64,000 nt of DNA from Flavobacterium sp. M31R6 (GCF_013284035.1 NZ_CP054141.1:3844001-3908000); one strand, 5' to 3'; positions 9,029 to 18,328 are shown, counted from the first letter of the stretch. Numbers and translations are program-made. The notes: generated by a model from the letters alone, not told the origin.

Positions 9029-9168
9029 GTAGCGAAAGTAACTAAAATTAAAAAAAAATCACAATTGAGTTATTATAATTTATTGTTTATAAATACCTAT
9101 TTTTTGTTTATAACCAAAAAAAAATCCGAAACTGTAAGGCTTCGGATTAAGGTCTTAAAAATGGCGGT

Positions 9169-10122
9169 TTATTCTTTGAACTCTCCCATTTTACAGTATT
9201 TATCCATTCTCTGAGCGATTAATTCCTCTGTTGATAAGTCTTTCAATTCATTATATCCTTTTATGATATATTGCTCAACTGTAGTAAAAGTAGTCGCTCT
9301 GTCATAATGAGCTCCACCTAATGGTTCTGGAATAATATCGTCAACTAATTTTTGTTTTTTCATGTCGGCAGAAGTCAATTTCAAGGCTTCGGCAGCTTGC
9401 TCTTTGAAATCCCAACTTTTCCATAAAATTGATGAACAAGATTCTGGTGAAATTACAGAATACCATGTGTTTTCCAACATATAAACACGGTCTCCAACAC
9501 CAATTCCCAATGCTCCACCTGATGCTCCTTCACCAACTATAATAGTTATGATTGGCACTTTCAAACGAACCATTTCAAAAATATTTCTTGCGATAGCTTC
9601 ACCTTGTCCGCGTTCTTCCGCTTCCAAACCTGGATAAGCACCCGGAGTGTCAATTAAAGTAACAACTGGGATATTAAATTTCTCTGCCATTTTCATCAAA
9701 CGCAATGCTTTTCTATATCCTTCAGGATTGGCCATCCCAAAATTTCTATACTGACGCGTTTTGGTATTGAATCCTTTTTGCTGTCCAACAATCATAAAAG
9801 ATTGTCCTCCAATTTTTCCTAAACCACCAATCATGGCTTTATCATCCTTAAAACCTCTATCCCCATGAAGTTCCAGAAAAGTATCTCCGCAAATCCCTTT
9901 GATATGATCCAAAGTATAAGGTCTGCTTGGATGTCTTGATAACTGCACACGTTGCCAAGCAGTTAAGTTTTTATAAATCTGTTTCTTGGTCTCCTCTAAT
10001 TTTTTGTTGATTTGTTTACAAGTATTGGTAACATCAACATCCGATTCTAAACCAATAACAACACATTTATCTAATTGTTCCTCAAGTTCTTTTATTGGAA
10101 GCTCAAAATCTAAATATTCCAT
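9169..10122 (-). CDS. accA: Acetyl-CoA carboxylase carboxyltransferase subunit alpha
   Basis: This 317-residue AccA is full length for the family. It forms with AccD the carboxyltransferase that moves CO2 from biotin-BCCP to acetyl-CoA, making malonyl-CoA for fatty acids. Diagnostic stretches are [20 protein letters not shown] [54 protein letters not shown] and [18 protein letters not shown]. The last two form the oxyanion and CoA-binding part of the crotonase-like fold. It is monocistronic, starting at the [14 protein letters not shown] typical of Bacteroidota AccA. Confidence 0.96.
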   Translation of the reverse strand: MEYLDFELPIKELEEQLDKCVVIGLESDVDVTNTCKQINKKLEETKKQIYKNLTAWQRVQLSRHPSRPYTLDHIKGICGDTFLELHGDRGFKDDKAMIGGLGKIGGQSFMIVGQQKGFNTKTRQYRNFGMANPEGYRKALRLMKMAEKFNIPVVTLIDTPGAYPGLEAEERGQGEAIARNIFEMVRLKVPIITIIVGEGASGGALGIGVGDRVYMLENTWYSVISPESCSSILWKSWDFKEQAAEALKLTSADMKKQKLVDDIIPEPLGGAHYDRATTFTTVEQYIIKGYNELKDLSTEELIAQRMDKYCKMGEFKE

Positions 10123-10171
10123 AGGATTTGTGCGTATTTATTATTGTTTTTAATTTTTCGATTTGGAACTG

Positions 10172-10179
10172 CAAATATA
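10172..10179 (-). promoter_or_regulatory. -7 promoter element TATATTTG of accA
   Basis: A perfect TAnnTTTG match on the minus strand about 50 bases before the accA start. Confidence 0.5.
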
Positions 10180-10250
10180 AAATTTAATATCGTTATACAC
10201 TTATTTTTTTATTCAAGTAGAAAAAATAGGTGTTACGGCAATTAAAAATC

Positions 10251-11138
10251 TTACAATTCATCTTCTTTTCTATAATGTTTTATAATACCGTTTAAGAGCA
10301 CCGTAATTACAATTACAACGGCTCCAATATAAAATTCCATACTCATTTTTTCTTTTCCGCCAATGATAAAGAAAGCCAATACAATACCGTAAACAGGCTC
10401 TAAATTAGTCGTTAACATAACCGTGTATGGTGATAATTGTCGCATTACTTTTACCGAAGCCGTAAAAGCATAAGCGGTGCAAATGGATGCCAAAATCAAA
10501 ATCAAAATCCAGTTTTTGGCAGATAACACAAAAAAATCTGCATTGAAAGAACCTTGAAATAAAAAATAGATTGAAATAAAAATAAAACCGGCAAAGAATT
10601 CATAAAATGAAATCACCGATGGGTCATGATCTGCGATTAACTTTCCATTTATTAAAGTAAATAATACTCCCAATATTATGGAAACCAATGCCAATAACAT
10701 ACCGCTCCAGTAATTAATCTCCACCTGCATGATTAATCCTAAACCCGCAATGATAATCAGTCCAAAGAAAACCTCATACCAAAGTACTTTTCGACCGTAA
10801 AATAAAGGTTCCAACAAGGAGGCAAAAAATGCACCCAATGAAAAAACAGATAAGGTTATTGATACTGTTGAGACTTTTATCGCTCCAAAAAAGGTAATCC
10901 AATGCAGCGCTATCAAAAGACCAACAAATATGAACTTGACTAATGACTTTGGAGCAACTTTAAATGATTTCTTTTTGACAGCAAGAAAAACAGCAATAAA
11001 GATTGCCGCAAAAAACATTCTGTACCAAACCAAAAATTGAGACTGTATCGTAATTAATGCCCCTAAAATTGCTGTAAACCCCCAAATAAAAACAATTAAA
11101 TGTAGATTAAGGTAACTTCTTAAATTATCGTTTCGCAT
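10251..11138 (-). CDS. EamA/DMT-family transporter
   Basis: This 295-residue membrane protein has ten predicted hydrophobic helices arranged as two EamA repeats. The first repeat includes LIVFIWGFTAILGALI and the second begins near WSGMLLALVSIILGVLF. This is the drug/metabolite transporter superfamily, which exports amino acids or other metabolites; the substrate cannot be inferred. Its start overlaps the end of the upstream lptF/G-like gene by 14 bases, so the two are translationally coupled. Confidence 0.9.
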   Translation of the reverse strand: MRNDNLRSYLNLHLIVFIWGFTAILGALITIQSQFLVWYRMFFAAIFIAVFLAVKKKSFKVAPKSLVKFIFVGLLIALHWITFFGAIKVSTVSITLSVFSLGAFFASLLEPLFYGRKVLWYEVFFGLIIIAGLGLIMQVEINYWSGMLLALVSIILGVLFTLINGKLIADHDPSVISFYEFFAGFIFISIYFLFQGSFNADFFVLSAKNWILILILASICTAYAFTASVKVMRQLSPYTVMLTTNLEPVYGIVLAFFIIGGKEKMSMEFYIGAVVIVITVLLNGIIKHYRKEDEL

Positions 11139-12213
11139 TTCGTAATAAATAAACAGCTAATATTCCAAAAACAATGTTGGGTAACCAAACAGCCAGGAGT
11201 GGCGAAAATGCAGATTTTTCGGCCAAGACACCAAATATCTTATCAAAAAAGACAAATGAAAATGCCACGGCAATTCCAATGGCCAAATTGACTCCCATCC
11301 CTCCTCTTCGTTTCATCGAAGACACGGAAACAGCTATAATAGTCAATATAAATGCTGAAACAGGAACACTAAATTTTTTATACAAAACAACCAAATAAAC
11401 ATTGATATTGGACGATCCACGTTTTCTTTCCTTGTCGATAAAAGCTTTCAAATCCCCAAGACTTAGAGTCTCGGCGATATAAACCACCGGCGCCAAATCC
11501 TCCAGATCAAAACTGAACTTCATCTTCTTTTCCGGTGCTTTTTCGATCACATCCCCTTCTTTCCCAACGATTCTTTTGGTGTAATCAAATAAAGAATAAT
11601 TCTTTTCTTTAGGATTCCATTTGATTCTGCTGGCCGTGATTTTATATTCTAATTTCTCTTTTTTAAATCGCTCCAATGAGAAATTATAAGCCATTTGAGA
11701 TTCATTATTAAAGCTATTTACATAGATAAACTCATTATCGCTTATCTGTCTGTAAACATCTGTATTATCACCCCGCATGAGCGCCTTCCCATCATTCCGC
11801 AGATAGGTGTACCGGAAATTATTGTAACCCTCACTTGATACGGGAATAACCCAAAACCCCATAAGCAAAACGATAACAGATACGATGGAAGCCCCAATAA
11901 TATAAGGCCTCATGAATCGAGTAAATGAAATTCCAGAGCTCAGAATGGCAATAATCTCTGTGTCATTTGCTAATTTTGAGGTAAACCAAATCACCGATAT
12001 AAACAAAAATATCGGGAAGAGGTTATTCATAAAGTAAATCGTAAAATGATAGTAATAAATGGCGATTTTTAAAACCGGCACTTTATTCTCAATCATTTTA
12101 TTGATCTTCTCGGATATATCAATAATCATCCCAATAGGAGCAAATAACAAAAGCATCACCGCAAAAGTGGCTAAATATCTTTTTAAAATGTATTTGTCTA
12201 TTATTGTTAGCAT
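11125..12213 (-). CDS. LptF/LptG-family lipopolysaccharide export permease
   Basis: The 362-residue product starts MLTIIDKYILKRYLATF, the characteristic opening of YjgP/YjgQ permeases. It has three N-terminal helices, a large periplasmic beta-jellyroll domain (about residues 130-260) and three C-terminal helices ending at PNIVFGILAVYLLRNA. In the LptB2FG complex it pulls LPS from the inner membrane and passes it to LptC. I cannot tell LptF from LptG. The downstream EamA gene overlaps it; tgt lies upstream, separated by a hairpin-rich 102-base spacer. Confidence 0.88.
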   Translation of the reverse strand: MLTIIDKYILKRYLATFAVMLLLFAPIGMIIDISEKINKMIENKVPVLKIAIYYYHFTIYFMNNLFPIFLFISVIWFTSKLANDTEIIAILSSGISFTRFMRPYIIGASIVSVIVLLMGFWVIPVSSEGYNNFRYTYLRNDGKALMRGDNTDVYRQISDNEFIYVNSFNNESQMAYNFSLERFKKEKLEYKITASRIKWNPKEKNYSLFDYTKRIVGKEGDVIEKAPEKKMKFSFDLEDLAPVVYIAETLSLGDLKAFIDKERKRGSSNINVYLVVLYKKFSVPVSAFILTIIAVSVSSMKRRGGMGVNLAIGIAVAFSFVFFDKIFGVLAEKSAFSPLLAVWLPNIVFGILAVYLLRNAKR

Positions 12214-12220
12214 TCTTTTG

Positions 12221-12310
12221 TGTTTAAAGGTTTAAATATGGTTTAAGAGTTTAAGATAGTTTAGGAGTTTCGAGAGAACTTTAAACTTTTAAACACTTAA
12301 ACTTTTAAAC
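12221..12310. repeat. GTTTAA-rich inverted repeat
   Basis: The left arm 12241-12255 (GTTTAAGAGTTTAAG) pairs with 12296-12310 almost perfectly, and further GTTTAAA/TTTAAAC units flank both arms. It fills most of the spacer between tgt and the lptF/G-like gene. It lacks a U tract placed as for a terminator, so it is more like an intergenic palindromic repeat. Confidence 0.6.
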
Positions 12311-12315
12311 TTCTT

Positions 12316-13446
12316 TTACAATCTTTGGCTCATATTTTTTACCATCATTTCTTTCCATGGTTTAAAATCGCCTGCTAAGATATGTTTTCTGGCCTCACGA
12401 ACCAACCACATATAAAAACCTAGATTGTGGATTGTGGCAATTTGTTTCCCCAAATATTCATTGGCAGCAAACAAGTGACGCAAATACGCTTTGGTATATT
12501 CCGTATCTACAAATGTATATCCCATTTCATCCAATGGAGAAAAATCGGCTTCCCATTTTTTATTCTTGATATTGATCGTTCCGTTGGCCGTAAATAACAT
12601 TCCGTTTCTGGCGTTACGCGTAGGCATCACACAGTCAAACATGTCGATTCCAAGAGCGATATTCTCCAGAATATTGATTGGCGTTCCCACTCCCATCAAA
12701 TAACGAGGTTTGTCTTCAGGTAGAATTTCACAAACCACTTCGGTCATGGCATACATTTCTTCTGCAGGCTCCCCTACCGAAAGTCCACCAATCGCATTTC
12801 CTTGTTGGTTGGAATTGGCAATATATTCTGCCGATTGTCTTCTCAAATCCTTATAAGTACTTCCTTGAATAATTGGGAAAAAAGTTTGGTCATAACCATA
12901 CTTTACTGGCACTTTTTCTAAATGGTTGATACAACGATCCAACCAACGGTGTGTCATGTGCATTGAGCGTTGAGCGTAACGATAATCACATGGATAAGGC
13001 GTACACTCATCAAAAGCCATAATAATATCTGCCCCAATGGTACGCTGAATTTCCATCACATTCTCTGGCGTAAAAAAGTGATACGAACCATCAATATGCG
13101 ATTTAAACTTTACTCCTTCTTCCTTAATTTTACGATTTGCCGAAAGGGAATACACTTGGTATCCTCCTGAATCGGTCAAAATATTACGGTCCCAATTCAT
13201 AAATTTATGCAATCCACCCGCTTTTTCAAGAATTTCGGTTTGTGGACGCAAATACAAATGATAGGTATTTCCAAGAATAATATCTGGGTTTATTTCTTCT
13301 TTCAATTCCCGTTGATGCACCCCTTTTACTGATGCAACCGTTCCAACAGGCATAAAAATAGGCGTTTCAATAACACCGTGATCGGTAGTAATACTTCCCG
13401 CACGAGCTTTCGATTGCGGATCTGTTTTTAGTAAATCAAACTTCAT
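12316..13446 (-). CDS. tgt: tRNA-guanine transglycosylase
   Basis: The 376-residue protein exchanges guanine-34 for preQ1 in GUN-anticodon tRNAs during queuosine synthesis. Visible motifs are TPIFMPVGTVASVKG, ILTDSGGYQVYSLS (nearby catalytic region), FDECTPYP, GLSVGEP, and FDCVMPTRNARNGMLFT with the second catalytic Asp. The family's zinc site C-x-C-x2-C-x25-H is not apparent in the usual place, where the sequence reads NKKWEADFSPLDEMGYTF. Loss of the zinc cysteines seems to be a feature of some Bacteroidota Tgt proteins. It has its own promoter. Confidence 0.95.
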   Translation of the reverse strand: MKFDLLKTDPQSKARAGSITTDHGVIETPIFMPVGTVASVKGVHQRELKEEINPDIILGNTYHLYLRPQTEILEKAGGLHKFMNWDRNILTDSGGYQVYSLSANRKIKEEGVKFKSHIDGSYHFFTPENVMEIQRTIGADIIMAFDECTPYPCDYRYAQRSMHMTHRWLDRCINHLEKVPVKYGYDQTFFPIIQGSTYKDLRRQSAEYIANSNQQGNAIGGLSVGEPAEEMYAMTEVVCEILPEDKPRYLMGVGTPINILENIALGIDMFDCVMPTRNARNGMLFTANGTINIKNKKWEADFSPLDEMGYTFVDTEYTKAYLRHLFAANEYLGKQIATIHNLGFYMWLVREARKHILAGDFKPWKEMMVKNMSQRL

Positions 13447-13466
13447 ATAGGCTTTTTATCAGTCGG

Positions 13467-13498
13467 CAAAGATAGTCTAATTTAAAACCCGCATCAAA
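13467..13498 (-). promoter_or_regulatory. Consensus promoter of tgt (TTTG-N20-TATCTTTG)
   Basis: On the minus strand TTTG at 13498-13495 is separated by 20 bases from TATCTTTG at 13474-13467. Both boxes of the Bacteroidota vegetative promoter are therefore present, and the ATG is at 13446. Confidence 0.75.
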
Positions 13499-13644
13499 AA
13501 ATTTTCCTTCCGATGAATGAAAACCGGATTCATGACAGTCAAAATTTAAATACTTATTAGGTAATTACGAAATTAAAAATGCTTTAGTATTTAATTTAGA
13601 CAAAACGTATCTTTCCGACTCTTTTAACCAAAAACCACACTATC

Positions 13645-14079
13645 ATGAAATTGAAATTAGTCCTGTATCTTATACCGAGTTTAATTTTACTGAGTTGTAA
13701 TTCAAAAACAGATGATGCGCAAGCCATTAAAAGTCTCCTTGAGAAAGAATCTTCGAGTTGGAGATTGGGCGACAGTAAAACACATGCTGCATGCTGGCAC
13801 ATTCAGCCTTATAGCAAAATTTTGATTTCGACTGTTGATGGTAAAACGTTAGATATTCCTGCTGAAAACATTATCAAACCGATTGCAAACGCCAGTGGTG
13901 GCACCTCCATAAATACAAATTATAAAATGAGTATTCATGACGATAATGCTTGGGTCAGTCATGATGAAGTATCGATTGCGAAAGATGGTAAGAAAACCTT
14001 TTCGCATGAAATTCGATTACTTGAAAAAATAAATGGCGATTGGAAACTTGTAGGACAATCTATTCACGCCTATAAATAA
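13645..14079 (+). CDS. NTF2-like (SnoaL/DUF4440-type) lipoprotein
   Basis: This 144-residue protein has a lipoprotein signal ending LILLSC, so it should be lipid-anchored at residue ~18. The mature part begins with a helix (AQAIKSLLEKESSSWRLGD) and ends with strands AWVSHDEVSIAKDGK, SHEIRLLEKINGDWKLVGQS. This is the order of an NTF2/SnoaL-like cone fold. Homologues in Flavobacteria are sometimes labelled endo-arabinase, but I see no glycosidase features. Function unknown. It stands upstream of the rhodanese pair but has its own spacing. Confidence 0.65.
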   Translation: MKLKLVLYLIPSLILLSCNSKTDDAQAIKSLLEKESSSWRLGDSKTHAACWHIQPYSKILISTVDGKTLDIPAENIIKPIANASGGTSINTNYKMSIHDDNAWVSHDEVSIAKDGKKTFSHEIRLLEKINGDWKLVGQSIHAYK

Positions 14080-14169
14080 CATTTGAGACATCTAACCTGA
14101 AAATCTGATGAAAGATTGGATAAAAAAACTTGTGTAACAAAAGTTACTGTACATCCTTAATTTCTGTTG

Positions 14170-14177
14170 TATTTTTG
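14170..14177 (+). promoter_or_regulatory. -7 promoter element TATTTTTG deciding the rhodanese start
   Basis: A perfect TAnnTTTG match 34 bases before the ATG at 14211. The longer open frame would start at 14130, upstream of this promoter, so the ATG at 14211 is preferred. Confidence 0.6.
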
Positions 14178-14210
14178 CATTATAAAACAATACACTTTAA
14201 AGAAAATACA

Positions 14211-14489
14211 ATGACATTAGAAAATATAATCAAAGAAAAACAATGCACGATTGTAGATGTACGAACGCGAGAGGAATACAGTGGAGGTCACGTTGTTGGG
14301 TCAATTAATATCCCACTGAATGAAGTTCAAGAGCGATTTGAAGAAATCCAGAACCTAAAATCACCCTTGGTTCTTTGTTGTGCCTCCGGAAACCGAAGCG
14401 GACAAGCGCAGCATTATCTTTCTCAAAAAGAAATCGACTGCTACAATGGAGGCTCATGGCTTGACGTCAATTATTATCAATCCAAATAA
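14211..14489 (+). CDS. Single-domain rhodanese-like sulfurtransferase
   Basis: The 92-residue product (starting MTLENIIKEK) is one rhodanese domain. It has the entry motif TIVDVRTREEYSGGHVVGSI and the active-site loop LVLCCASGNRSGQA, in which the persulfide-forming Cys precedes ASGNRSG. It should transfer sulfane sulfur from thiosulfate or persulfides to cyanide or thiol acceptors in the cytoplasm. The frame extends 27 codons upstream, but the promoter at 14170 makes that start unlikely. It is followed after 8 bases by a paralogous rhodanese gene. Confidence 0.88.
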   Translation: MTLENIIKEKQCTIVDVRTREEYSGGHVVGSINIPLNEVQERFEEIQNLKSPLVLCCASGNRSGQAQHYLSQKEIDCYNGGSWLDVNYYQSK

Positions 14490-14497
14490 AAAATAAA

Positions 14498-14812
14498 ATG
14501 CTAAATAAACTAAAAAAAATATTCGGTTTCGGGACAACTGTAGATTATGCAGATCTTGTGAAAAAAGGTGCCATTATCCTAGATGTACGAAGCAAAGGGG
14601 AATATGCTGGCGGTCACATCAAAGATTCCATAAACATTCCTGTTGATGTTTTAAAAAACAGTTTGACTCAATTGAAAGACAAAAATAAAACCATCATTAC
14701 CTGTTGCGCATCGGGTATGCGAAGCGCATCAGCCAAAAGTATCCTGAAAACACACGGATATACTGATGTCCATAATGGCGGCGGATGGAGTGGCCTACAG
14801 AATAAAATATAA
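14498..14812 (+). CDS. Single-domain rhodanese-like sulfurtransferase
   Basis: This 104-residue paralogue of the preceding gene has AIILDVRSKGEYAGGHIKDS and active-site loop IITCCASGMRSASA, with the catalytic Cys retained. The first 25 residues (LNKLKKIFGFGTTVDYADL) form a basic amphipathic lead-in that the first protein lacks. The two are adjacent and probably arose by tandem duplication. They could work as a sulfur relay, but that is inference. Confidence 0.88.
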   Translation: MLNKLKKIFGFGTTVDYADLVKKGAIILDVRSKGEYAGGHIKDSINIPVDVLKNSLTQLKDKNKTIITCCASGMRSASAKSILKTHGYTDVHNGGGWSGLQNKI

Positions 14813-14840
14813 ATCAATTCGTTTTTAATCACTAAATATC

Positions 14841-14970
14841 TGGCTTAACGATTGCGTGAGGGATAAAAGCTAGCTACCGAAGTAGCGCGGATAGCCCGAC
14901 AGCATAAGAAAAAGGGGCGACTAATCGATACTGTTAGTCAGCCCCTTTTTCTTATGGTGGCACGCCCAGA
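14841..14970 (+). repeat. Intergenic mobile-type hairpin element (TTGCGTGAGGGAT ... CACGCCCA family)
   Basis: The element starts near TTGCGTGAGGGATAAAAGC and ends near GGTGGCACGCCCAG. It contains a small hairpin (GCTAC-cgaa-GTAGC, 14873-14886). It also contains a long one in which 14904-14924 pairs with 14934-14955 with a single bulge. The long hairpin ends in CCCCTTTTTC and could also terminate rhodanese transcription. Its end motifs recur, inverted, at 26521-26617. Confidence 0.6.
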
Positions 14971-15091
14971 TGAAGTCGGATTACAGATTTTAGATTGTAG
15001 ATTTTAAATTTTATCTCTTCGACTTCACACAAGGCAATAGTTGAAATTGTAATTAAAATTGCCTTTATCATTGAAATTGTACTTGAAATCA

Positions 15092-15123
15092 TTTGTCTTA
15101 CGCCAAAATAAAAATTACTTTTG
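15092..15123 (+). promoter_or_regulatory. Consensus promoter of transketolase (TTTG-N20-TACTTTTG)
   Basis: TTTG at 15092-15095 and TACTTTTG at 15116-15123 are 20 bases apart. This is one of the best promoters in the window. It lies inside the longer frame from 15059 and so favours the ATG at 15149. Confidence 0.8.
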
Positions 15124-15148
15124 CAGCAGTTTAACTTTTACACACAAA

Positions 15149-16003
15149 ATGAAGCCTAACACACAACAATTAAACGATTTAACTATCCAAGTAAGAAGAG
15201 ACATTCTTCGTATGGTTCACGCTGTTAATTCAGGTCACCCAGGAGGGTCTCTTGGATGTACCGAATTTTTAGTGGCCTTGTACCAAAACCTTATGGATCG
15301 CAAAAAAGGATTTGACATGGACGGAATTGGAGAAGATTTATTCTTCCTTTCAAACGGACATATTTCACCTGTATTTTACAGCGTTTTGGCAAGAAGCGGT
15401 TATTTCCCAATAAAGGAATTGGCTACTTTCAGATTATTGAACTCTCGTTTGCAAGGACACCCAACAACACATGAAGGTTTACCTGGTGTTCGTATGGCTT
15501 CTGGTTCATTAGGACAAGGATTATCTGTAGGAATTGGTGCTGCACAGGCTAAAAAGCTAAACGGTGATAACCATATTATTTACACACTACACGGTGATGG
15601 TGAATTACAGGAAGGTCAAAACTGGGAAGCAATTATGTATGCATCTGCAAAAAAAGTAGATAATCTTATTGCAACTATCGACCTTAACGGAAAACAAATT
15701 GATGGTACTACCGACGAAGTTTTATGTATGGGAAGTATCCGTGCTAAATTTGAAGCTTTTGATTGGGACGTTCTTGAAATTAAAGAAGGAAATGATCTTG
15801 AAGCAATTATTGCTGGTATGACAGATGCTAAATCTAGAACCGGAAAAGGAAAACCAGTTTGCGTATTATTACATACTGAAATGGGTAATGGTGTAGATTT
15901 TATGATGAACACTCACGCATGGCACGGAAAAGCGCCAAATGATGCTCAACTTGAAAATGCTCTAGCTCAAAACTATAATAGAGGTGGCGAACAAGACTAT
16001 TAA
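15149..16003 (+). CDS. Transketolase, N-terminal (thiamine-diphosphate-binding) subunit
   Basis: The 284-residue subunit starts MKPNTQQLNDLTIQVRRD. It carries the TPP pyrimidine-proximal half of transketolase: AVNSGHPGGSLGCTEF, LSNGHISPVFYSVLA, GSLGQGLSVGIGAAQA, and the metal/diphosphate motif HGDGELQEGQNWEAIMYA with the downstream N in TIDLNGKQIDG. Together with the next gene it makes a complete split-type transketolase of the non-oxidative pentose phosphate pathway. The frame opens at 15059, but the promoter at 15092-15123 and the typical family start support 15149. Confidence 0.93.
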   Translation: MKPNTQQLNDLTIQVRRDILRMVHAVNSGHPGGSLGCTEFLVALYQNLMDRKKGFDMDGIGEDLFFLSNGHISPVFYSVLARSGYFPIKELATFRLLNSRLQGHPTTHEGLPGVRMASGSLGQGLSVGIGAAQAKKLNGDNHIIYTLHGDGELQEGQNWEAIMYASAKKVDNLIATIDLNGKQIDGTTDEVLCMGSIRAKFEAFDWDVLEIKEGNDLEAIIAGMTDAKSRTGKGKPVCVLLHTEMGNGVDFMMNTHAWHGKAPNDAQLENALAQNYNRGGEQDY

Positions 16004-16066
16004 TAGTTTGCAGTATTCAGATTTCAGTATTCAGTAATGAATGCATTCAACTTTTTAAATTAAGAA

Positions 16067-17020
16067 ATGAAAAAATATACAAATACAGGAAGTAAAGATA
16101 CTCGTTCCGGTTTTGGAGCGGGAATGACTGAATTGGGTCAAAAGAATGAAAACGTAGTGGCACTTTGTGCTGATTTAATTGGATCATTGAAATTTGATGA
16201 TTTCAAGAAAAATCACCCAGAGCGTTTTTTCCAAATTGGAATTGCAGAAGCAAACATGATCGGAATTGCAGCAGGATTAACTATTGGAGGGAAAATTCCT
16301 TTCACAGGAACTTTTGCTAACTTTTCTACTGGAAGAGTTTATGACCAAATTCGTCAATCTGTTGCTTATTCAGATAAAAATGTGAAAATCTGTGCTTCTC
16401 ACGCAGGATTGACTCTTGGAGAAGATGGAGCTACACACCAAATCTTGGAAGACATTGGATTAATGAAAATGTTACCAGGAATGACTGTAATCAACACTTG
16501 TGATTACAACCAAACAAAAGCGGCTACATTAGCCCTTGCTGATCATCATGGTCCAGCATATTTGCGTTTTGGTCGTCCGGTCGTGCCTAATTTCATGCCT
16601 GCTGACGAACCATTCGTAATTGGAAAAGCAATTCTTTTAAACGAAGGTACCGATGTAACGATTGTTGCTACAGGACATTTAGTTTGGGAAGCTTTAATCG
16701 CTGCTGAAGCTTTGGAAGCAAAAGGTATTTCTGCCGAAGTAATCAACATCCACACCATTAAACCTTTGGACGAAGAAGCGATTCTAAAATCATTGGCCAA
16801 AACCAAATGTATCGTTACTGCTGAAGAGCATAATATCCTTGGAGGTCTTGGAGAAAGCGTTTCTAGAGTACTAGCATTACACCACCCAGCTCCACAAGAG
16901 TTTGTAGCGGTTAATGACAGCTTTGGAGAGTCTGGTACGCCAGAGCAATTAATGGAGAAATACAAATTAAACAATCAAGCGATTGTTGAAGCTGTAGAAA
17001 GAGTGATCAAAAGAAAGTAA
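16067..17020 (+). CDS. Transketolase, C-terminal subunit
   Basis: This 317-residue subunit carries the pyrimidine-binding and C-terminal domains of transketolase. RFFQIGIAEANMIGIAAG holds the catalytic Glu that activates TPP, HAGLTLGEDGATHQ is a typical loop, and TIKPLDEEAILKSLAKT begins the C-terminal domain. Fusion of this with the preceding gene would give a standard transketolase; the two are 63 bases apart on one strand. A strong terminator follows. Confidence 0.93.
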   Translation: MKKYTNTGSKDTRSGFGAGMTELGQKNENVVALCADLIGSLKFDDFKKNHPERFFQIGIAEANMIGIAAGLTIGGKIPFTGTFANFSTGRVYDQIRQSVAYSDKNVKICASHAGLTLGEDGATHQILEDIGLMKMLPGMTVINTCDYNQTKAATLALADHHGPAYLRFGRPVVPNFMPADEPFVIGKAILLNEGTDVTIVATGHLVWEALIAAEALEAKGISAEVINIHTIKPLDEEAILKSLAKTKCIVTAEEHNILGGLGESVSRVLALHHPAPQEFVAVNDSFGESGTPEQLMEKYKLNNQAIVEAVERVIKRK

Positions 17021-17039
17021 TTCTTTCTCTACAAATATA

Positions 17040-17079
17040 AAATCCCATCTCGTTGTAAAAAATGAGATGGGATTTTTTT
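17040..17079 (+). terminator. Terminator of the transketolase operon
   Basis: AAATCCCATCTC (17040-17051) pairs with GAGATGGGATTT (17064-17075) and is followed by a T run. Confidence 0.85.
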
Positions 17080-17186
17080 GTGGGTGTTATATTGAGCTTT
17101 ATTTCGATAATTATTAAAACAAAGTAATCACGATTTACAAAGTGCATTTTTATTTTCTATGATTAACCAAATATTTCCACTATATC

Positions 17187-17219
17187 AAAAAAAAATCCCA
17201 TTCATTAAGGAATGGGATT
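17187..17219 (-). terminator. Terminator of the FKBP lipoprotein gene
   Basis: On the minus strand AATCCCATTC (17219-17210) pairs with GAATGGGATT (17203-17194) across 6 bases and is followed by a T run. Confidence 0.8.
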
Positions 17220-17225
17220 AATATA

Positions 17226-18305
17226 TTATTGATTCATTTTGATACAATTTTTATCCAAATGTCTTTTTAACCTGTTCGGGTTAGTCTGATCCCCTGAACA
17301 ATCAGGAATACTTTCAAACGGGTAATTTATTCCTTTAGCATCTTTAATTTCTCCTTTTGTTGCGTAACCATCACCATCATCATCAGAATCATAATAATTA
17401 GGAATTCCATCTCCGTCCGTATCATCAGGATTATAAACTCCGCTTGCAAAAGTATATATATACCTGTCCCCATCCAAATCTTCCTGAAAAGAAAAAATAC
17501 CATCTGGATCACGATACGAACCACTAGGAGGAGAATTAATCTCATGATCGTACCTTTTCAAAGCATATAATTTCACACTAAACACCAACGGAGAATAAGC
17601 TGGAATATCACCCTGAACGGTATTGTAATACCCTAAACCAGAAGGAAGAAACATTACCCCAACCCCAAAATCATTATATTGTATTGTCCCGGTCCCGTCA
17701 GGATTTGAAGAAACCCAGCCTGTCATAAATTGAGGAAACCCCTCAGACCAGCCACGAATAACTCCAGTACCACCATCGAATTTAGAACCATCAAGATTAT
17801 ACAATACCTGCCCATTATTAGAAGAGTCAAATACAGTTCCATTTAATAAAGTTCCTTTGTAACCTGCATAAACGCCATCAACATTGCAAGGATATTCTCC
17901 CCCAGAATTAACAGTACTATTTTTAACTCCTTCCCTAATTAACAAAGTGTATATTTTATAAGTAACACCCCCCAGAGGCGAACCTAATTCTTTACTAGTA
18001 TCTACATTTCTACTGGTTAATCTTGGAAGTGTAGGACTATTCAAATAAGACCATAAGGAAGGCTGAGTTGCAGCGTTAGTTATTTTTTCAATTGTTACAT
18101 CTTGATCATCAGGAAAACCTGGATGATTTACTATTTTGCTAATATAATTTGTTTTTAAATAATCTTCTATAGCAGCGATATCTTTAGGATATTGTTCCGC
18201 ATAAGGTATTGGTGGGGTAACTTCTACATTATTATCGTCCTTATTGCAAGAAATCACTGTAATTGTCGCAATCAATAAAATAAAATAAAATTTAATTTTG
18301 CTCAT
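17226..18305 (-). CDS. FKBP-type peptidyl-prolyl isomerase lipoprotein with a calcium-binding-repeat tail
   Basis: The 359-residue protein has a lipoprotein signal (IATITVISC). An FKBP-like domain spans roughly residues 130-265: VYAGYKGTLLNGTVFDSS, GGTGVIRGWSEGFPQFM, VGVMFLPSGLGYY, YSPLVFSVKLYALKR. A TSP3/EF-hand-like Asp-rich stretch follows (DDTDGDGIPNYYDSDDDGDG, about residues 300-320), likely to bind calcium. It should act on the periplasmic face of a membrane to help fold exported proteins. Related Flavobacterium proteins are tied to gliding/outer-membrane protein folding, but a specific role here is inference. It is divergent from the S4-domain gene. Confidence 0.85.
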   Translation of the reverse strand: MSKIKFYFILLIATITVISCNKDDNNVEVTPPIPYAEQYPKDIAAIEDYLKTNYISKIVNHPGFPDDQDVTIEKITNAATQPSLWSYLNSPTLPRLTSRNVDTSKELGSPLGGVTYKIYTLLIREGVKNSTVNSGGEYPCNVDGVYAGYKGTLLNGTVFDSSNNGQVLYNLDGSKFDGGTGVIRGWSEGFPQFMTGWVSSNPDGTGTIQYNDFGVGVMFLPSGLGYYNTVQGDIPAYSPLVFSVKLYALKRYDHEINSPPSGSYRDPDGIFSFQEDLDGDRYIYTFASGVYNPDDTDGDGIPNYYDSDDDGDGYATKGEIKDAKGINYPFESIPDCSGDQTNPNRLKRHLDKNCIKMNQ

Positions 18306-18328
18306 TATTTTAGGTATAGTTTAAGTCG

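Noticed and set aside
14130..14210. Longer start for the first rhodanese
   Set aside because: A perfect -7 promoter box lies inside it, downstream of the proposed start.
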